A stretch of DNA of 64,000 nt from Roseateles sp. (lineage in GTDB: Bacteria > Pseudomonadota > Gammaproteobacteria > Burkholderiales > Burkholderiaceae_C). Both the position numbers and the translations under genes were made by a program. Under the pieces are notes generated by a model that was given only the letters and a program-made list of their open reading frames with translations, was not told where the DNA came from and did not search any database. Shown here piece after piece: positions 1 to 11,673 of this stretch. The first letter of the stretch is position 1. The number at the start of each line of letters is the position of its first letter. The stretch covers positions 124,001 through 188,000 of the forward strand of contig JAEUPJ010000020.1 in assembly GCA_016790285.1 (NCBI GenBank). Reading direction: 5' to 3'.

Positions 1-105
1 TCGGATTGAAAAACCGCTGATTACAGGGGGTTGCCCCTTGCCTCCCCTAAAATCACCCCCACAGTCCTGAAACCCGCGCTGGGCCATCAGGGCCAAGGAG
101 TCGCA
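1..105 (+). other. Leader region upstream of ftsH
   Basis: No gene can be supported here. The stretch has a small GGGG-TTG-CCCC hairpin at about 27-37 and a TAAAAT hexamer at 48-53 that could be a -10 element, but no convincing -35 element at the right distance. The ribosome binding site AAGGAG at 95-100 sits five bases before the GTG start of ftsH. In related bacteria rlmE lies upstream of ftsH; if so here, it is outside the window. Confidence 0.4.
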
Positions 106-2007
<1,902 letters not shown>

Positions 2008-2022
2008 TCGACCCCACCCTCG

Positions 2023-2048
2023 ACGGGCCCGGCTTCCACCGGGCCCGT
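2023..2048 (+). terminator. GC-rich stem-loop between ftsH and folP
   Basis: A perfect 10-bp stem (ACGGGCCCGG / CCGGGCCCGT) with a six-base loop lies 15 bases after the ftsH stop. It has no following T-run, so it is more likely an RNA-stabilising or attenuating hairpin than a full intrinsic terminator. Confidence 0.5.
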
Positions 2049-2082
2049 TGTCCATTCAGGGCCCACCTCAACCTCCACGTCC

Positions 2083-2943
2083 ATGCACTGGCAGACCCGC
2101 CGCTTCCTGCTCGACCTCAGCCGCCCGCGCGTGATGGGCATCGTCAACGTGACGCCCGACTCCTTCTCGGATGGCGGCCACCACGACAACACGCGGGCGG
2201 CCATCGCCCACTGCGAGCGCCTCGTGGCGGAGGGTGCTGACATCCTGGACATCGGCGGCGAATCGACCCGCCCCGGCGCGCCGCACGTGGACGCCGAGGG
2301 CGAATGGGCGCGCATCGAGGGTGTCATCGCCGCGGCGGTGACGCTCGGCGTGCCCGTCTCCGTAGACACCTACAAGCCGGAAATCATGCGTCGCGCCCTG
2401 GAGGCGGGTGTGGACATCGTGAACGACGTGCAGGCCCTGCAGCAGCCCGGCGCGCTGGCGGCGGTGGCTGGCAGCGGCGCTGGTGTGTGCCTGATGCACA
2501 TGCGCGGCGAGCCTGCCTCCATGATGGACCTGGCGGTCTACAACGACGTGGTCGCGGAGGTGTCCGAGTTCCTGGCCCGGCGCGCGCAGGCGGCGCGGGA
2601 CGCCGGCATTCCCTCGAGCGCCATCGTGCTGGACCCCGGCTACGGTTTCGCCAAGCACGCCGAACACAACCTGCGGCTGCTGGCCGGCCAACGGCGTCTG
2701 GCCGAGCTGGGCTACCCATTGCTGGCCGGCTGGTCGCGCAAGCGCACGCTGGGCGACATCACCGGCCGGCCCGTGCATCAGCGCGTGGCGGCCAGTGTGG
2801 CGGCCGCGCTGCGCGCCGTGAACGAGGGCGCGCAGATCGTGCGTGTGCACGATGTCCCCGCCACGGTGGACGCCCTCAAGGTCTGGGCCGCGGTCGATGC
2901 GGCGACAATTCCGGCCACTGAGACAAAGGAAGACGCTCGATGA
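2083..2943 (+). CDS. folP: Dihydropteroate synthase
   Basis: Cytoplasmic enzyme joining 6-hydroxymethyl-7,8-dihydropterin diphosphate to p-aminobenzoate in folate synthesis; the target of sulfonamides. The 286-residue protein has the pterin-site motifs [14 protein letters not shown] near residue 20, [11 protein letters not shown] near 61, SVDTYKPE near 93 and GWSRKRTLG near 217, all of the TIM-barrel DHPS family. It overlaps glmM by four bases (ATGA), so the two are translationally coupled, the same folP-glmM order as in Escherichia coli and most Proteobacteria. Confidence 0.97.
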   Translation: MHWQTRRFLLDLSRPRVMGIVNVTPDSFSDGGHHDNTRAAIAHCERLVAEGADILDIGGESTRPGAPHVDAEGEWARIEGVIAAAVTLGVPVSVDTYKPEIMRRALEAGVDIVNDVQALQQPGALAAVAGSGAGVCLMHMRGEPASMMDLAVYNDVVAEVSEFLARRAQAARDAGIPSSAIVLDPGYGFAKHAEHNLRLLAGQRRLAELGYPLLAGWSRKRTLGDITGRPVHQRVAASVAAALRAVNEGAQIVRVHDVPATVDALKVWAAVDAATIPATETKEDAR

Positions 2944-4271
2944 GCCGCAAGTATTTTGGAACCGATGGCATCCGCGGCACGGTGGGCCAGGCCCCGATCA
3001 CTCCCGACTTCATGCTGCGCCTGGGCCATGCCGTGGGCCGCGTGCTGCGCAAGAGCGCCAAGCGCCCGACGGTGCTGATCGGCAAAGACACGCGCATCTC
3101 CGGCTACATGATCGAGTCGGCCCTGGAGGCCGGTTTCGCGTCCGCGGGCGTCAATGTGCTGCTGACGGGCCCCCTGCCCACCCCCGGCGTGGCCTACCTC
3201 ACGCGCGCCCTGCGCCAGGACCTGGGCGTCGTCATCAGCGCCTCGCACAACCCCTTCGCCGACAACGGCATCAAGTTCTTCTCCGCCAAGGGCGAAAAGC
3301 TGCCTGACGCCTGGGAGCTGGCCGTCGAGGCCGCACTGGAAGAAGCCCCTCAGTGGGTCGATTCCGCCAGCCTCGGCCGCGCCAAGCGCCTGGAAGACGC
3401 GCGCGGCCGCTACATCGAGTTCTGCAAGAACAGCTTCGGCTCCGACCTGACGCTCAAGGGCCTGAAGATCGTGGTCGACGCTGCCCATGGCGCGGCGTAC
3501 CACGTGGCGCCCGACGTCTTCCACGAACTCGGCGCGGAAGTCATCGCCATCGGCTGCAAGCCCGACGGCTTCAACATCAATGCCGGCTTCGGTGCCACCT
3601 CGCCCGGCGCGCTGGTCGAGGCCGTCAAGGCCCATGGTGCCGACTACGGCGTGGCGCTCGACGGCGACGCCGACCGCCTGCAGCTCGTGGACGCCAACGG
3701 CCGCCTCTACAACGGCGACGAGCTGCTCTACGTGATGGTCGCCGACCGCCTGAGCCAGGGTGTGCGCGTGGCCGGTGCCGTCGGCACGCTGATGACCAAC
3801 ATGGCCGTGGAGCTCGCGCTGCGCTCGCGTGACGTGGAATTCGTGCGTGCCAAGGTCGGTGACCGCTACGTGCTCGAAGAGCTGGCCGCGCGCGGCTGGC
3901 AGCTCGGCGGCGAGGGCTCGGGCCACTTGCTGGCGCTGGACAAGCACACGACGGGCGACGGCATCGTCAGCGCGCTGCTGGTGCTGCAGTCGGTGTGTCG
4001 CAGTGGCCGCAGCCTGGCGGAGCAGCTGCAGGGCGTCGAGCTCTTCCCGCAGACCCTCATCAACGTGCGCCTGCAGGCCGGCCAGGACTGGAAGACGAAC
4101 ACCCGCCTGGCGGACGAGCAATCCGCCGTCACGGCCGAGCTTGGCGACCGCGGCCGCGTGCTGATCCGCGCGTCGGGCACGGAGCCGCTGCTGCGCGTCA
4201 TGGTCGAGGCGTCGGATGCGGCCCTGGCGCAGCGCTGCGCCCAGCGCCTGGCTGACGCGGTGGCGGCCTGA
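2940..4271 (+). CDS. glmM: Phosphoglucosamine mutase
   Basis: Interconverts glucosamine-6-phosphate and glucosamine-1-phosphate for UDP-GlcNAc synthesis, feeding peptidoglycan and LPS. The 443-residue length is normal. Visible motifs are the phosphoserine loop ISASHNP around residue 100, the metal-binding DGDADR, and the C-terminal phosphate-binding [14 protein letters not shown]. The start overlaps the folP stop. An intrinsic terminator follows 20 bases after the stop, ending this transcription unit before the phosphate genes. Confidence 0.98.
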   Translation: MSRKYFGTDGIRGTVGQAPITPDFMLRLGHAVGRVLRKSAKRPTVLIGKDTRISGYMIESALEAGFASAGVNVLLTGPLPTPGVAYLTRALRQDLGVVISASHNPFADNGIKFFSAKGEKLPDAWELAVEAALEEAPQWVDSASLGRAKRLEDARGRYIEFCKNSFGSDLTLKGLKIVVDAAHGAAYHVAPDVFHELGAEVIAIGCKPDGFNINAGFGATSPGALVEAVKAHGADYGVALDGDADRLQLVDANGRLYNGDELLYVMVADRLSQGVRVAGAVGTLMTNMAVELALRSRDVEFVRAKVGDRYVLEELAARGWQLGGEGSGHLLALDKHTTGDGIVSALLVLQSVCRSGRSLAEQLQGVELFPQTLINVRLQAGQDWKTNTRLADEQSAVTAELGDRGRVLIRASGTEPLLRVMVEASDAALAQRCAQRLADAVAA

Positions 4272-4291
4272 CCCGCCTCGCGCACGACAAG

Positions 4292-4316
4292 AAGGCCGCC
4301 CCAGGGCGGCCTTTTC
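4292..4316 (+). terminator. Intrinsic terminator after glmM
   Basis: The inverted repeat AAGGCCGCC / GGCGGCCTT is followed by TT. It lies between the convergent glmM and fasciclin genes and could act in both directions, since the minus-strand reading also ends in A/T-rich bases. Confidence 0.75.
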
Positions 4317-4339
4317 ATTCGTGCTGAATGCTCAGCGCG

Positions 4340-4819
4340 TCACTTCTTGGGCGGCATCAGCACGCGGTCCACGACGTGTGCCACGCCGTTGGTGGCGACC
4401 AGGTCGGCCTGCTGCACCACGGCGTCGTCCACGGTGATGAAGCTGCCGGCCTTGGCCAGTGCCACGGAGGCGCCCTGGCGGGTCTTGGCGGTGCCCGGCT
4501 TGACGTCGGCGGCCGTCACGCGGCCGTCGATCACGTGGTAGGCCAGCACGGCCTTGAGCTGTGCCGGGTTGGCGGCCAGGGCCTCCATCGTCTTGGCGGG
4601 CACGGCCTTGAAGGCATCGTCGCTGGGCGCGAAGACGGTCAACGGGCCGGCGGCGCGCAGTTCGTCGGCCAGGCCGGCCTGGGCCACCAGGCGGTTGAAG
4701 GTGCTCAGTTGCGGGTCGCGCGCCAGCGTGTCCGCCAGGGGGGCGGGTGCCGGGGTGGTGGCGCAGGCGGCCAGCAGGGCACTGGCGGCCAGGGTGAGCA
4801 GCGACAGGCGACGGTTCAT
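4340..4819 (-). CDS. Fasciclin (FAS1)-domain lipoprotein
   Basis: A 159-residue secreted protein with a lipoprotein signal peptide (lipobox LAAC near residue 19) followed by one FAS1 domain. Family features seen are TVFAPSDDAF, LKAVLAYHVIDGR and the terminal VAHVVDRVLMP. Bacterial FAS1 lipoproteins are adhesion-like or of unknown function. The gene diverges from pstS. Three tandem PHO-box-like heptamers and a -10 element lie upstream on its strand, so it is probably a phosphate-starvation gene (inference). A GGAGA ribosome binding site precedes the ATG. Confidence 0.9.
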   Translation of the reverse strand: MNRRLSLLTLAASALLAACATTPAPAPLADTLARDPQLSTFNRLVAQAGLADELRAAGPLTVFAPSDDAFKAVPAKTMEALAANPAQLKAVLAYHVIDGRVTAADVKPGTAKTRQGASVALAKAGSFITVDDAVVQQADLVATNGVAHVVDRVLMPPKK

Positions 4820-4854
4820 GGGGTCTCCGGGTGGTGGGGTTGAGGCTGGCCGGG

Positions 4855-4899
4855 ACTCTAGGAACGCCGTGTGACGGCGCCATGACTCGAAAATGACAG
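4855..4899 (-). promoter_or_regulatory. Three-unit PHO-box-like promoter of the fasciclin gene
   Basis: On the minus strand three heptamers resembling CTGTCAT occur at 11-bp steps: CTGTCAT (4893-4899), GAGTCAT (4882-4888) and CCGTCAC (4871-4877). Ten bases later comes TAGAGT (4855-4860), a plausible -10 element. PhoB-activated promoters carry such direct repeats in place of a -35 box. The predicted transcript would start about 28 bases before the fasciclin ATG. Confidence 0.65.
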
Positions 4900-4970
4900 T
4901 GTCACAAAGCGCGAGAAGGCGCTTCCCTTGGGCGTCGGTACGCGCTCCAATGCCCAGGAAGATGACGCGA

Positions 4971-5004
4971 CGTTCACTGAATCGTCATATTCGATCCCTA
5001 GGAT
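4971..5004 (+). promoter_or_regulatory. PHO-box-like promoter of pstS
   Basis: CGTTCAC (4971-4977) and TCGTCAT (4982-4988) are spaced 11 bp apart and followed, ten bases later, by TAGGAT (4999-5004). The spacing matches the PhoB box plus -10 arrangement, and it equals the spacing found on the opposite strand for the fasciclin gene. The heptamer match is moderate (4/7 and 5/7), so the call rests on geometry and on position upstream of pstS. Confidence 0.6.
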
Positions 5005-5043
5005 GCAGGCATTCCCAAAACCGCCATGCGGAAGGTGTCTCAG

Positions 5044-6093
<1,050 letters not shown>

Positions 6094-6115
6094 TCCCAGG
6101 GCGCTGACCAGTCTC

Positions 6116-6135
6116 GGCCCGGCCATCGCCGGGCC
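6116..6135 (+). terminator. Stem-loop between pstS and pstC
   Basis: Perfect inverted repeat GGCCCGGC / GCCGGGCC with loop CATC, 23 bases after the pstS stop, without a T-run. In many bacteria such a hairpin stabilises pstS mRNA or partially terminates before pstC; that role is inferred here. Confidence 0.5.
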
Positions 6136-6185
6136 TTGCCACAGGCGGCGCCCGTTTTCTCAGACCTGACCTTCCCGGAGGTTCC

Positions 6186-7208
6186 TTGGCCGCCATCCTT
6201 CCCGCCGACAGCGCCGACGCTGATCGCAGTGAACCTCAGCCCCACTCCATGAAGCCGCCGCCGCCGCGCCGCCGCGTCGCCCCCTGGGCGGACGCCTTGT
6301 TCGCCGCGCTCTCGCAAGGCGCCGCTTGGCTGACGCTGGCCTTGATGGTCGGCATCATCGGCTCGTTGATCATCGGCGCGTCCCCGGCGCTCGAGGCCTT
6401 CGGCCTGGGCTTCCTCACCAGCGCCGAGTGGGACCCCGTGCAGGAGAAGTTCGGCGGCCTGGTGATGATCTACGGCACGCTGGCCAGCTCCTTCATCGCC
6501 CTCGTCATCGCCGTGCCCGTGAGCTTCGGCATTGCCATCTTCCTGACCGAGCTCTCGCCGAGCTGGCTCAAGCGGCCCCTGGGCATCGCCATCGAGCTGC
6601 TGGCGGCCGTGCCGTCCATCGTCTACGGCATGTGGGGCCTGCTGGTTTTCGGCCCCATCCTGGCCACGTTCGTGCAGCAGCCGCTGCAGGCGGCCTTTGG
6701 CGGTGTGCCTTACCTGGGTGCGCTGTTCTCGGGCCCGCCGGTGGGCATCGGCATCCTGTCGGCCGGCATCATCCTCGCGATCATGATCATCCCGTTCATC
6801 GCGTCGGTGATGCGGGACGTCTTCGAGGTCACGCCGCCCATGCTGAAGGAGTCGGCCTACGGGCTGGGCGCCACCACCTGGGAGGTCGTCTCACGCGTCG
6901 TGCTGCCCTACACCAAGACCGGTGTGGTGGGCGGCATCATGCTCGGGCTGGGCCGTGCCCTCGGTGAGACCATGGCCGTCACCTTCGTGATCGGCAACAT
7001 GAACCAGCTGAACTCGCTGTCGGTCTTCGAGGCCGCCAACAGCATCACCTCCACGCTTGCCAACGAGTTCGCCGAAGCCGGCGAGGGCCTGCACCAGGCT
7101 TCGCTGATGTACCTCGGCCTCGTGCTCTTCCTCATCACCTTCATCGTGCTGACCATCTCCAAGCTGCTGCTCGCGCGGCTCAAGAAGAACGAAGGAGCCC
7201 GTTCATGA
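6186..7208 (+). CDS. pstC: Phosphate ABC transporter permease PstC
   Basis: One of the two inner-membrane permease subunits of the Pst importer. About six hydrophobic segments are visible, with the family loop [20 protein letters not shown] that docks the ATPase PstB. Start is uncertain: TTG 6186 has GGAGG only four bases upstream, giving 340 residues; ATG 6249 ([13 protein letters not shown]) is an alternative giving 319 residues. It overlaps pstA by four bases (ATGA). Confidence 0.95.
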   Translation: MAAILPADSADADRSEPQPHSMKPPPPRRRVAPWADALFAALSQGAAWLTLALMVGIIGSLIIGASPALEAFGLGFLTSAEWDPVQEKFGGLVMIYGTLASSFIALVIAVPVSFGIAIFLTELSPSWLKRPLGIAIELLAAVPSIVYGMWGLLVFGPILATFVQQPLQAAFGGVPYLGALFSGPPVGIGILSAGIILAIMIIPFIASVMRDVFEVTPPMLKESAYGLGATTWEVVSRVVLPYTKTGVVGGIMLGLGRALGETMAVTFVIGNMNQLNSLSVFEAANSITSTLANEFAEAGEGLHQASLMYLGLVLFLITFIVLTISKLLLARLKKNEGARS

Positions 7209-8065
7209 GCAAGCTCGACGCTGGCCGGCTGGCCATGCATGCCAAGCGCAAGCGCGTGAACGCGGTGGCGCTGACCCTGTCGCTGGGGGCCATGGCCTTC
7301 GGCGTGTTCTGGCTGATCTGGATCCTCTTCGAGACCATCTACCTGGGCATCGGCGGCCTGAGCCTGGCCACCTTCACCGAGATGACGCCGCCGCCGCAAG
7401 GCGAGGGCGGGGGCCTGGCCAACGCCATCTTCGGCAGCTTCGTGATGGTGGGCCTGGCCACGCTGGTGGGCACGCCGGTGGGCATCCTGGCGGGCGTCTA
7501 CCTGGCCGAGTACGGCCAGAAGACCTGGCTGGGCAGCGCGGTGCGCTTCATCAACGACATCCTGCTGTCGGCACCCTCCATCGTCGTGGGCCTGTTCGTC
7601 TACGCGGTGATCGTGGCGAAGTTCAAGACCTTCTCCGGCCTGGCGGGCTCGCTCGCCCTGGCGCTGCTCGTGATCCCGGTCGTCATCCGCACGACCGAGA
7701 ACATGCTGAGCCTCGTGCCCAACGCGTTGCGTGAAGCGGCCTACGCGCTGGGTACGCCCAAGTGGAAGGTCATCCTGTCCATCACGCTCAAGGCGGCCCG
7801 TGCGGGCGTCATCACCGGCATCCTGCTGGCCCTGGCGCGCGTGTCGGGCGAGACGGCGCCGCTGCTGTTCACGGCCCTGTCCAACCAGTTCTGGACGAGC
7901 GACATCAGCTCGCCCATGGCCAGCCTGCCGGTCACGATCTTCAAGTTCGCGATGAGCCCGTACGAGAACTGGCAGAAGCTGGCCTGGGCCGGCGTCTTCC
8001 TGATCACCGTGGGTGTGCTGATGCTGAACATCCTGGCCCGCGTGCTCTTCAAGAACAAACACTAA
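7205..8065 (+). CDS. pstA: Phosphate ABC transporter permease PstA
   Basis: Second permease subunit of the Pst importer; 286 residues with about six membrane segments. The coupling loop [20 protein letters not shown] matches the family, and the C-terminus ends in a hydrophobic helix followed by a basic tail (FKNKH). Its start overlaps pstC and pstB begins 12 bases downstream, so it belongs to the pst operon. Confidence 0.96.
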   Translation: MSKLDAGRLAMHAKRKRVNAVALTLSLGAMAFGVFWLIWILFETIYLGIGGLSLATFTEMTPPPQGEGGGLANAIFGSFVMVGLATLVGTPVGILAGVYLAEYGQKTWLGSAVRFINDILLSAPSIVVGLFVYAVIVAKFKTFSGLAGSLALALLVIPVVIRTTENMLSLVPNALREAAYALGTPKWKVILSITLKAARAGVITGILLALARVSGETAPLLFTALSNQFWTSDISSPMASLPVTIFKFAMSPYENWQKLAWAGVFLITVGVLMLNILARVLFKNKH

Positions 8066-8077
8066 GGACTCTCATCC

Positions 8078-8863
8078 ATGGACGCCAAGATCGAAACGCC
8101 CGTGGGCGAACGCGCCAAACTCTCGGTGCGCAACCTGAACTTCTACTACGGCAACTTCCACGCCCTGAAGAACATCAACCTCGACATCCCCGAGAAGAAG
8201 GTCACCGCCTTCATCGGCCCGTCGGGTTGCGGCAAGAGCACGCTGCTGCGCACGCTCAACCGCATGTTCGAGCTCTACCCCGAGCAGCGCGCCGAGGGCG
8301 AGATCCTGCTGGACGGCGAGAACATCCTCAGCAGCAAGGACGACGTCTCGCTGATCCGCGCCAAGGTGGGCATGGTCTTCCAGAAGCCCACGCCCTTCCC
8401 GATGTCCATCTACGACAACATCGCCTTCGGCGTGCGCCTGTTCGAGACGCTGCCGCGCGTGGAGATGGACGAGCGCGTGGAATGGGCCCTCAAGAAGGCT
8501 GCACTCTGGACCGAGGTGAAGGACAAGCTCAACCAGAGCGGCTCGGGCCTGTCCGGCGGCCAGCAGCAGCGCCTGTGCATTGCGCGCGGCATCGCCATCA
8601 AGCCCGAAGTGCTGCTGCTGGACGAACCCTGCTCGGCGCTGGACCCGATCTCGACCGGCAAGATCGAGGAGCTCATCCACGAGCTCAAGAGCGACTACAC
8701 CGTCGCCATCGTGACGCACAACATGCAGCAGGCTGCGCGCTGCTCCGACTACACGGCCTACATGTACCTGGGTGACCTCATCGAGTTCGGGCCGACGGCC
8801 GAACTCTTCATGAAGCCCAAGCGCAAGGACACCGAAGACTACATTACCGGTCGCTTCGGCTGA
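8078..8863 (+). CDS. pstB: Phosphate ABC transporter ATP-binding protein PstB
   Basis: Cytoplasmic ATPase that powers phosphate import through PstCA. The 261-residue protein has Walker [10 protein letters not shown] near residue 48, the Q-loop [19 protein letters not shown] typical of PstB, the signature LSGGQQQR, Walker [13 protein letters not shown] and the switch histidine in [10 protein letters not shown]. phoU follows after 13 bases with the ribosome binding site AGGAGG. Confidence 0.98.
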   Translation: MDAKIETPVGERAKLSVRNLNFYYGNFHALKNINLDIPEKKVTAFIGPSGCGKSTLLRTLNRMFELYPEQRAEGEILLDGENILSSKDDVSLIRAKVGMVFQKPTPFPMSIYDNIAFGVRLFETLPRVEMDERVEWALKKAALWTEVKDKLNQSGSGLSGGQQQRLCIARGIAIKPEVLLLDEPCSALDPISTGKIEELIHELKSDYTVAIVTHNMQQAARCSDYTAYMYLGDLIEFGPTAELFMKPKRKDTEDYITGRFG

Positions 8864-8876
8864 CCCAGGAGGAACC

Positions 8877-9584
8877 ATGGTCGACAAGCACCTCTCCACC
8901 CAATTCGACGCCGAGCTCAGCGGCATCTCCACCCGCGTGCTCGAGATGGGCGGCCTCGTCGAGGCCCAGGTGGCCCAGGCCGTGCAGGCCCTCAGCGACT
9001 TCTCGGCCGAATCCGCCGACGAGGTGCTGGCCCGCGAGGGCCGCGTCAACGCGATGGAAGTCGAGATCGACAAGGATCTCTCCACCATCATCGCGCGCCG
9101 CCAGCCCACCGCACGCGACCTGCGCCTGCTGATCGCGATCTCCAAGAGCATCGCCAACCTGGAGCGCGTCGGCGATGAAGCCGCGCGCATCGCCCGCACG
9201 GCCCAGCGCCTGGTCTCCAGCGGCGTCTCCAGCCGCCTGCGCGTGCCCATGTCCGACCTGGCCTACGAGGCCGAGCTCGCCACCACGCAGCTGCGCAAGT
9301 CGCTGGACGCCTTCGCACGGCTCGACGTCGAGCGGGCGCTGGACGTGCTCAAGCACGACGACGAGATCGACAAGGAGTTCGACGGCCTGCTGCGCAAGCT
9401 CATCACCTACATGATGGAAGACCCGCGCACCATCTCGTCGTCGATCGACCTCGTCTTCGTGGCCAAGGCCATCGAGCGCGTGGGCGACCACGCCAAGAAC
9501 CTGGCCGAGGTCGTGATCTATGTCGTCAAGGGCCAGGACGTGCGCCACAACACGCCCGAGGCTGTCGAGACCATGGTGCGCTGA
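8877..9584 (+). CDS. phoU: Phosphate signalling regulator PhoU
   Basis: Two-repeat helical-bundle protein that links the Pst transporter to PhoR and keeps the Pho regulon off when phosphate is abundant. The 235-residue protein has the metal-contacting helices of both repeats: ANLERVGDEAARIARTA and AKAIERVGDHAKNLAEVV. It lies between pstB and phoB, with only two bases before phoB, so transport and signalling genes are expressed together. Confidence 0.97.
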   Translation: MVDKHLSTQFDAELSGISTRVLEMGGLVEAQVAQAVQALSDFSAESADEVLAREGRVNAMEVEIDKDLSTIIARRQPTARDLRLLIAISKSIANLERVGDEAARIARTAQRLVSSGVSSRLRVPMSDLAYEAELATTQLRKSLDAFARLDVERALDVLKHDDEIDKEFDGLLRKLITYMMEDPRTISSSIDLVFVAKAIERVGDHAKNLAEVVIYVVKGQDVRHNTPEAVETMVR

Positions 9585-9586
9585 CC

Positions 9587-10288
9587 ATGAGCCGCATCCT
9601 CGTTGTCGAAGACGAATCGGCGATTGCCGAACTCATTTCCATCAACCTGCGGCACGCCGGCTTCGAGGTCACGCTCGCCGGCAGCGCGACGCAGGCGCAG
9701 TACGAGGTGGACCGCGTGCTGCCCGACCTCGTCGTGCTGGACTGGATGCTGCCCGGCCAAAGCGGCGTGGCCCTGGCGCGCCAATGGCGCAGCACCGCGC
9801 GCACCAAGGAGCTGCCCGTCATCATGCTGACGGCGCGCGCCGAAGAAGGCGACAAGATCGCGGGTCTGGACGCCGGTGCGGACGACTACATCACCAAGCC
9901 TTTCTCCACGAACGAGCTGCTTGCGCGCATCCGCGCCGTGCTGCGCCGCAAGGCGCCCGAGGCGCTGGACAGCGCGGTCGAAGTCGGCCCGCTGCTGCTG
10001 GACCCGAGCACCCGCCGCGTGACGCGCGATGGCGCCGAGGTCAAGCTGGGCCCGACCGAGTTCCGGCTGCTGCACTTCCTCATGACCCACCCGGAGCGCG
10101 TGCACAGCCGCTCGCAGCTGCTGGACCGCGTCTGGGGCGACCACGTCTTCATCGAGGAACGCACCATCGACGTCCACGTCAAGCGCCTGCGTGAAGCCCT
10201 GGACCGCGTGCAATGCGCCCGCATGATCGAAACCGTGCGCGGCGCCGGCTACCGGCTCACCCAGCACAGCAGCGCGGTGTCCGCTTGA
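9587..10288 (+). CDS. phoB: Phosphate regulon response regulator PhoB
   Basis: OmpR-family transcription factor that binds PHO boxes when phosphorylated by PhoR. The receiver domain has the acidic pair EDE at residues 8-10, phospho-acceptor D52 in VVLDWMLP, and the KPF lysine motif in DDYITKPF. The C-terminal winged helix is complete (LGPTEFRLLHFL, then IDVHVKRLREAL). The 233-residue length is normal. Candidate target sites are present upstream of pstS and of the fasciclin gene in this window. Confidence 0.97.
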   Translation: MSRILVVEDESAIAELISINLRHAGFEVTLAGSATQAQYEVDRVLPDLVVLDWMLPGQSGVALARQWRSTARTKELPVIMLTARAEEGDKIAGLDAGADDYITKPFSTNELLARIRAVLRRKAPEALDSAVEVGPLLLDPSTRRVTRDGAEVKLGPTEFRLLHFLMTHPERVHSRSQLLDRVWGDHVFIEERTIDVHVKRLREALDRVQCARMIETVRGAGYRLTQHSSAVSA

Positions 10289-10304
10289 TCGTCCGACGCG
10301 CTGC

Positions 10305-11672
10305 ATGACCTGGCTGCTGTCCCGCCTGCTGATGGCCCTCGGGGCCGCCTTGACGGGCTTCATCGTCGGGGTCGTCGTCCGCACCGCCAGTGGCCTGGAC
10401 CAGCTCGGGCTCGTCGCCGGGGCAGCCACCGCTGCCGTGCTGATGCTGATGCTGGATGCCGTGCGGGGCCACCGGCTCCTGGCCTGGCTGCGCGGCAACC
10501 AGTACGACAACGCGCCGCGGGACACAGGCCTGTGGGGCGAGATCGGCTACCGCATCGAGCGCGCCGTGCGCGACCGGGACCGCGCCGTCTCCCGGGGGCG
10601 CCTGGAGCTCGCGCAGTTCCTGTCGGCCATCGAGGCTTCACCCAACGGTGTGCTGATGCTCGACGCGCAGGAGCAGATCGTCTGGTGCAACCGCGTTGCC
10701 GCCGACCACTTCTCGCTCGACCCGCAACGCGACCTGCGCCAGCGCATCACCAACCTCGTGCGGGCGCCCGCGTTCGTGGGCTACCTGCAGGCGGGCAGCT
10801 ACGCCGAGCCGCTGGTGCTCGGCAACGGGCGTGGGCCGGGAACGCTCTCCATCGTCGTGCGCGAGTACGGCGACGGCATGCGGCTCGTGCTGTCTCTGGA
10901 CATCACCGAGCGCGTGCGCAACGAGGCGATGCGGCGCGACTTTGTCGCCAATGTGTCGCACGAGATCCGCACGCCGCTGACCGTGCTTGCGGGCTTCATC
11001 GAAACCCTGCACAGCCTGCCGCTGACGGCAGTCGAGCGTGACCGCGTGCTCACGCTGATGAACCAGCAGACGCAGCGCATGCAGACCCTGGTGGCCGACC
11101 TGCTGACGCTGGCCCAGCTCGAAGGCAGCCCGCGCCCGGCGCCCGACCGCTGGGTGGCCCTGGACGGCTTGCTGGCGCGCATCGCGGCAGACGCGGACGT
11201 GCTGTCCGGTGGTCGCCATCGCCTGCAGCTGAAGCCGCAGACGCATGTGGAGCTGGCGGGTATCGAGAGCGAACTGCTCAGCGCCATCGCCAACCTCGTG
11301 ACCAACGCCGTGCGATACACGCCCGACGGTGGCGACATCGAAGTGGCCTGGCGCGTGCTGGAGGGCGGCAACGGCGAGCTCACCGTCATCGACACCGGCC
11401 CGGGCATCGCGCGTGAACACATCCCGCGCCTGACCGAACGCTTCTACCGCGTGGACGGTAGCCGCTCCCGCGAGACGGGTGGCACCGGCCTGGGGCTGTC
11501 CATCGTGAAGCACGTGATGCAGCGCCACGGCGGCGAGTTGCTCGTGCAGAGCGAGGTCGGCAAGGGCTCTCGCTTCCGGCTGGTGTTTCCCGCGGCACGG
11601 GTGCGCCAGGCCAGCGATTCCGCGCTGGGCGACGAGGCGGCCTTCAACGCGGCCGCCTTGTCACACCACTGA
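10305..11672 (+). CDS. phoR: Phosphate regulon sensor histidine kinase PhoR
   Basis: Inner-membrane kinase partner of PhoB. The 455 residues hold two N-terminal hydrophobic segments, a PAS-like domain (about 95-200), the H-box FVANVSHEIRTPLTVL with the phospho-histidine near residue 218, and the ATPase boxes IANLVTNAVRYTP, DTGPGI and GTGLGLSIVK. Sixteen bases separate it from phoB. The stop is only one base from the end of the convergent membrane-protein gene, with no obvious terminator between them. Confidence 0.96.
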   Translation: MTWLLSRLLMALGAALTGFIVGVVVRTASGLDQLGLVAGAATAAVLMLMLDAVRGHRLLAWLRGNQYDNAPRDTGLWGEIGYRIERAVRDRDRAVSRGRLELAQFLSAIEASPNGVLMLDAQEQIVWCNRVAADHFSLDPQRDLRQRITNLVRAPAFVGYLQAGSYAEPLVLGNGRGPGTLSIVVREYGDGMRLVLSLDITERVRNEAMRRDFVANVSHEIRTPLTVLAGFIETLHSLPLTAVERDRVLTLMNQQTQRMQTLVADLLTLAQLEGSPRPAPDRWVALDGLLARIAADADVLSGGRHRLQLKPQTHVELAGIESELLSAIANLVTNAVRYTPDGGDIEVAWRVLEGGNGELTVIDTGPGIAREHIPRLTERFYRVDGSRSRETGGTGLGLSIVKHVMQRHGGELLVQSEVGKGSRFRLVFPAARVRQASDSALGDEAAFNAAALSHH

Positions 11673-11673
11673 C

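Noticed and set aside
31-105. TTG start 25 codons upstream for FtsH
   Set aside because: The extension does not match the FtsH N-terminus and lacks a ribosome binding site, while AAGGAG stands directly before GTG 106.
5026-5043. Longer PstS start at ATG 5026
   Set aside because: It would put the GGAAGG ribosome binding site inside the coding region; ATG 5044 is correctly spaced from it.
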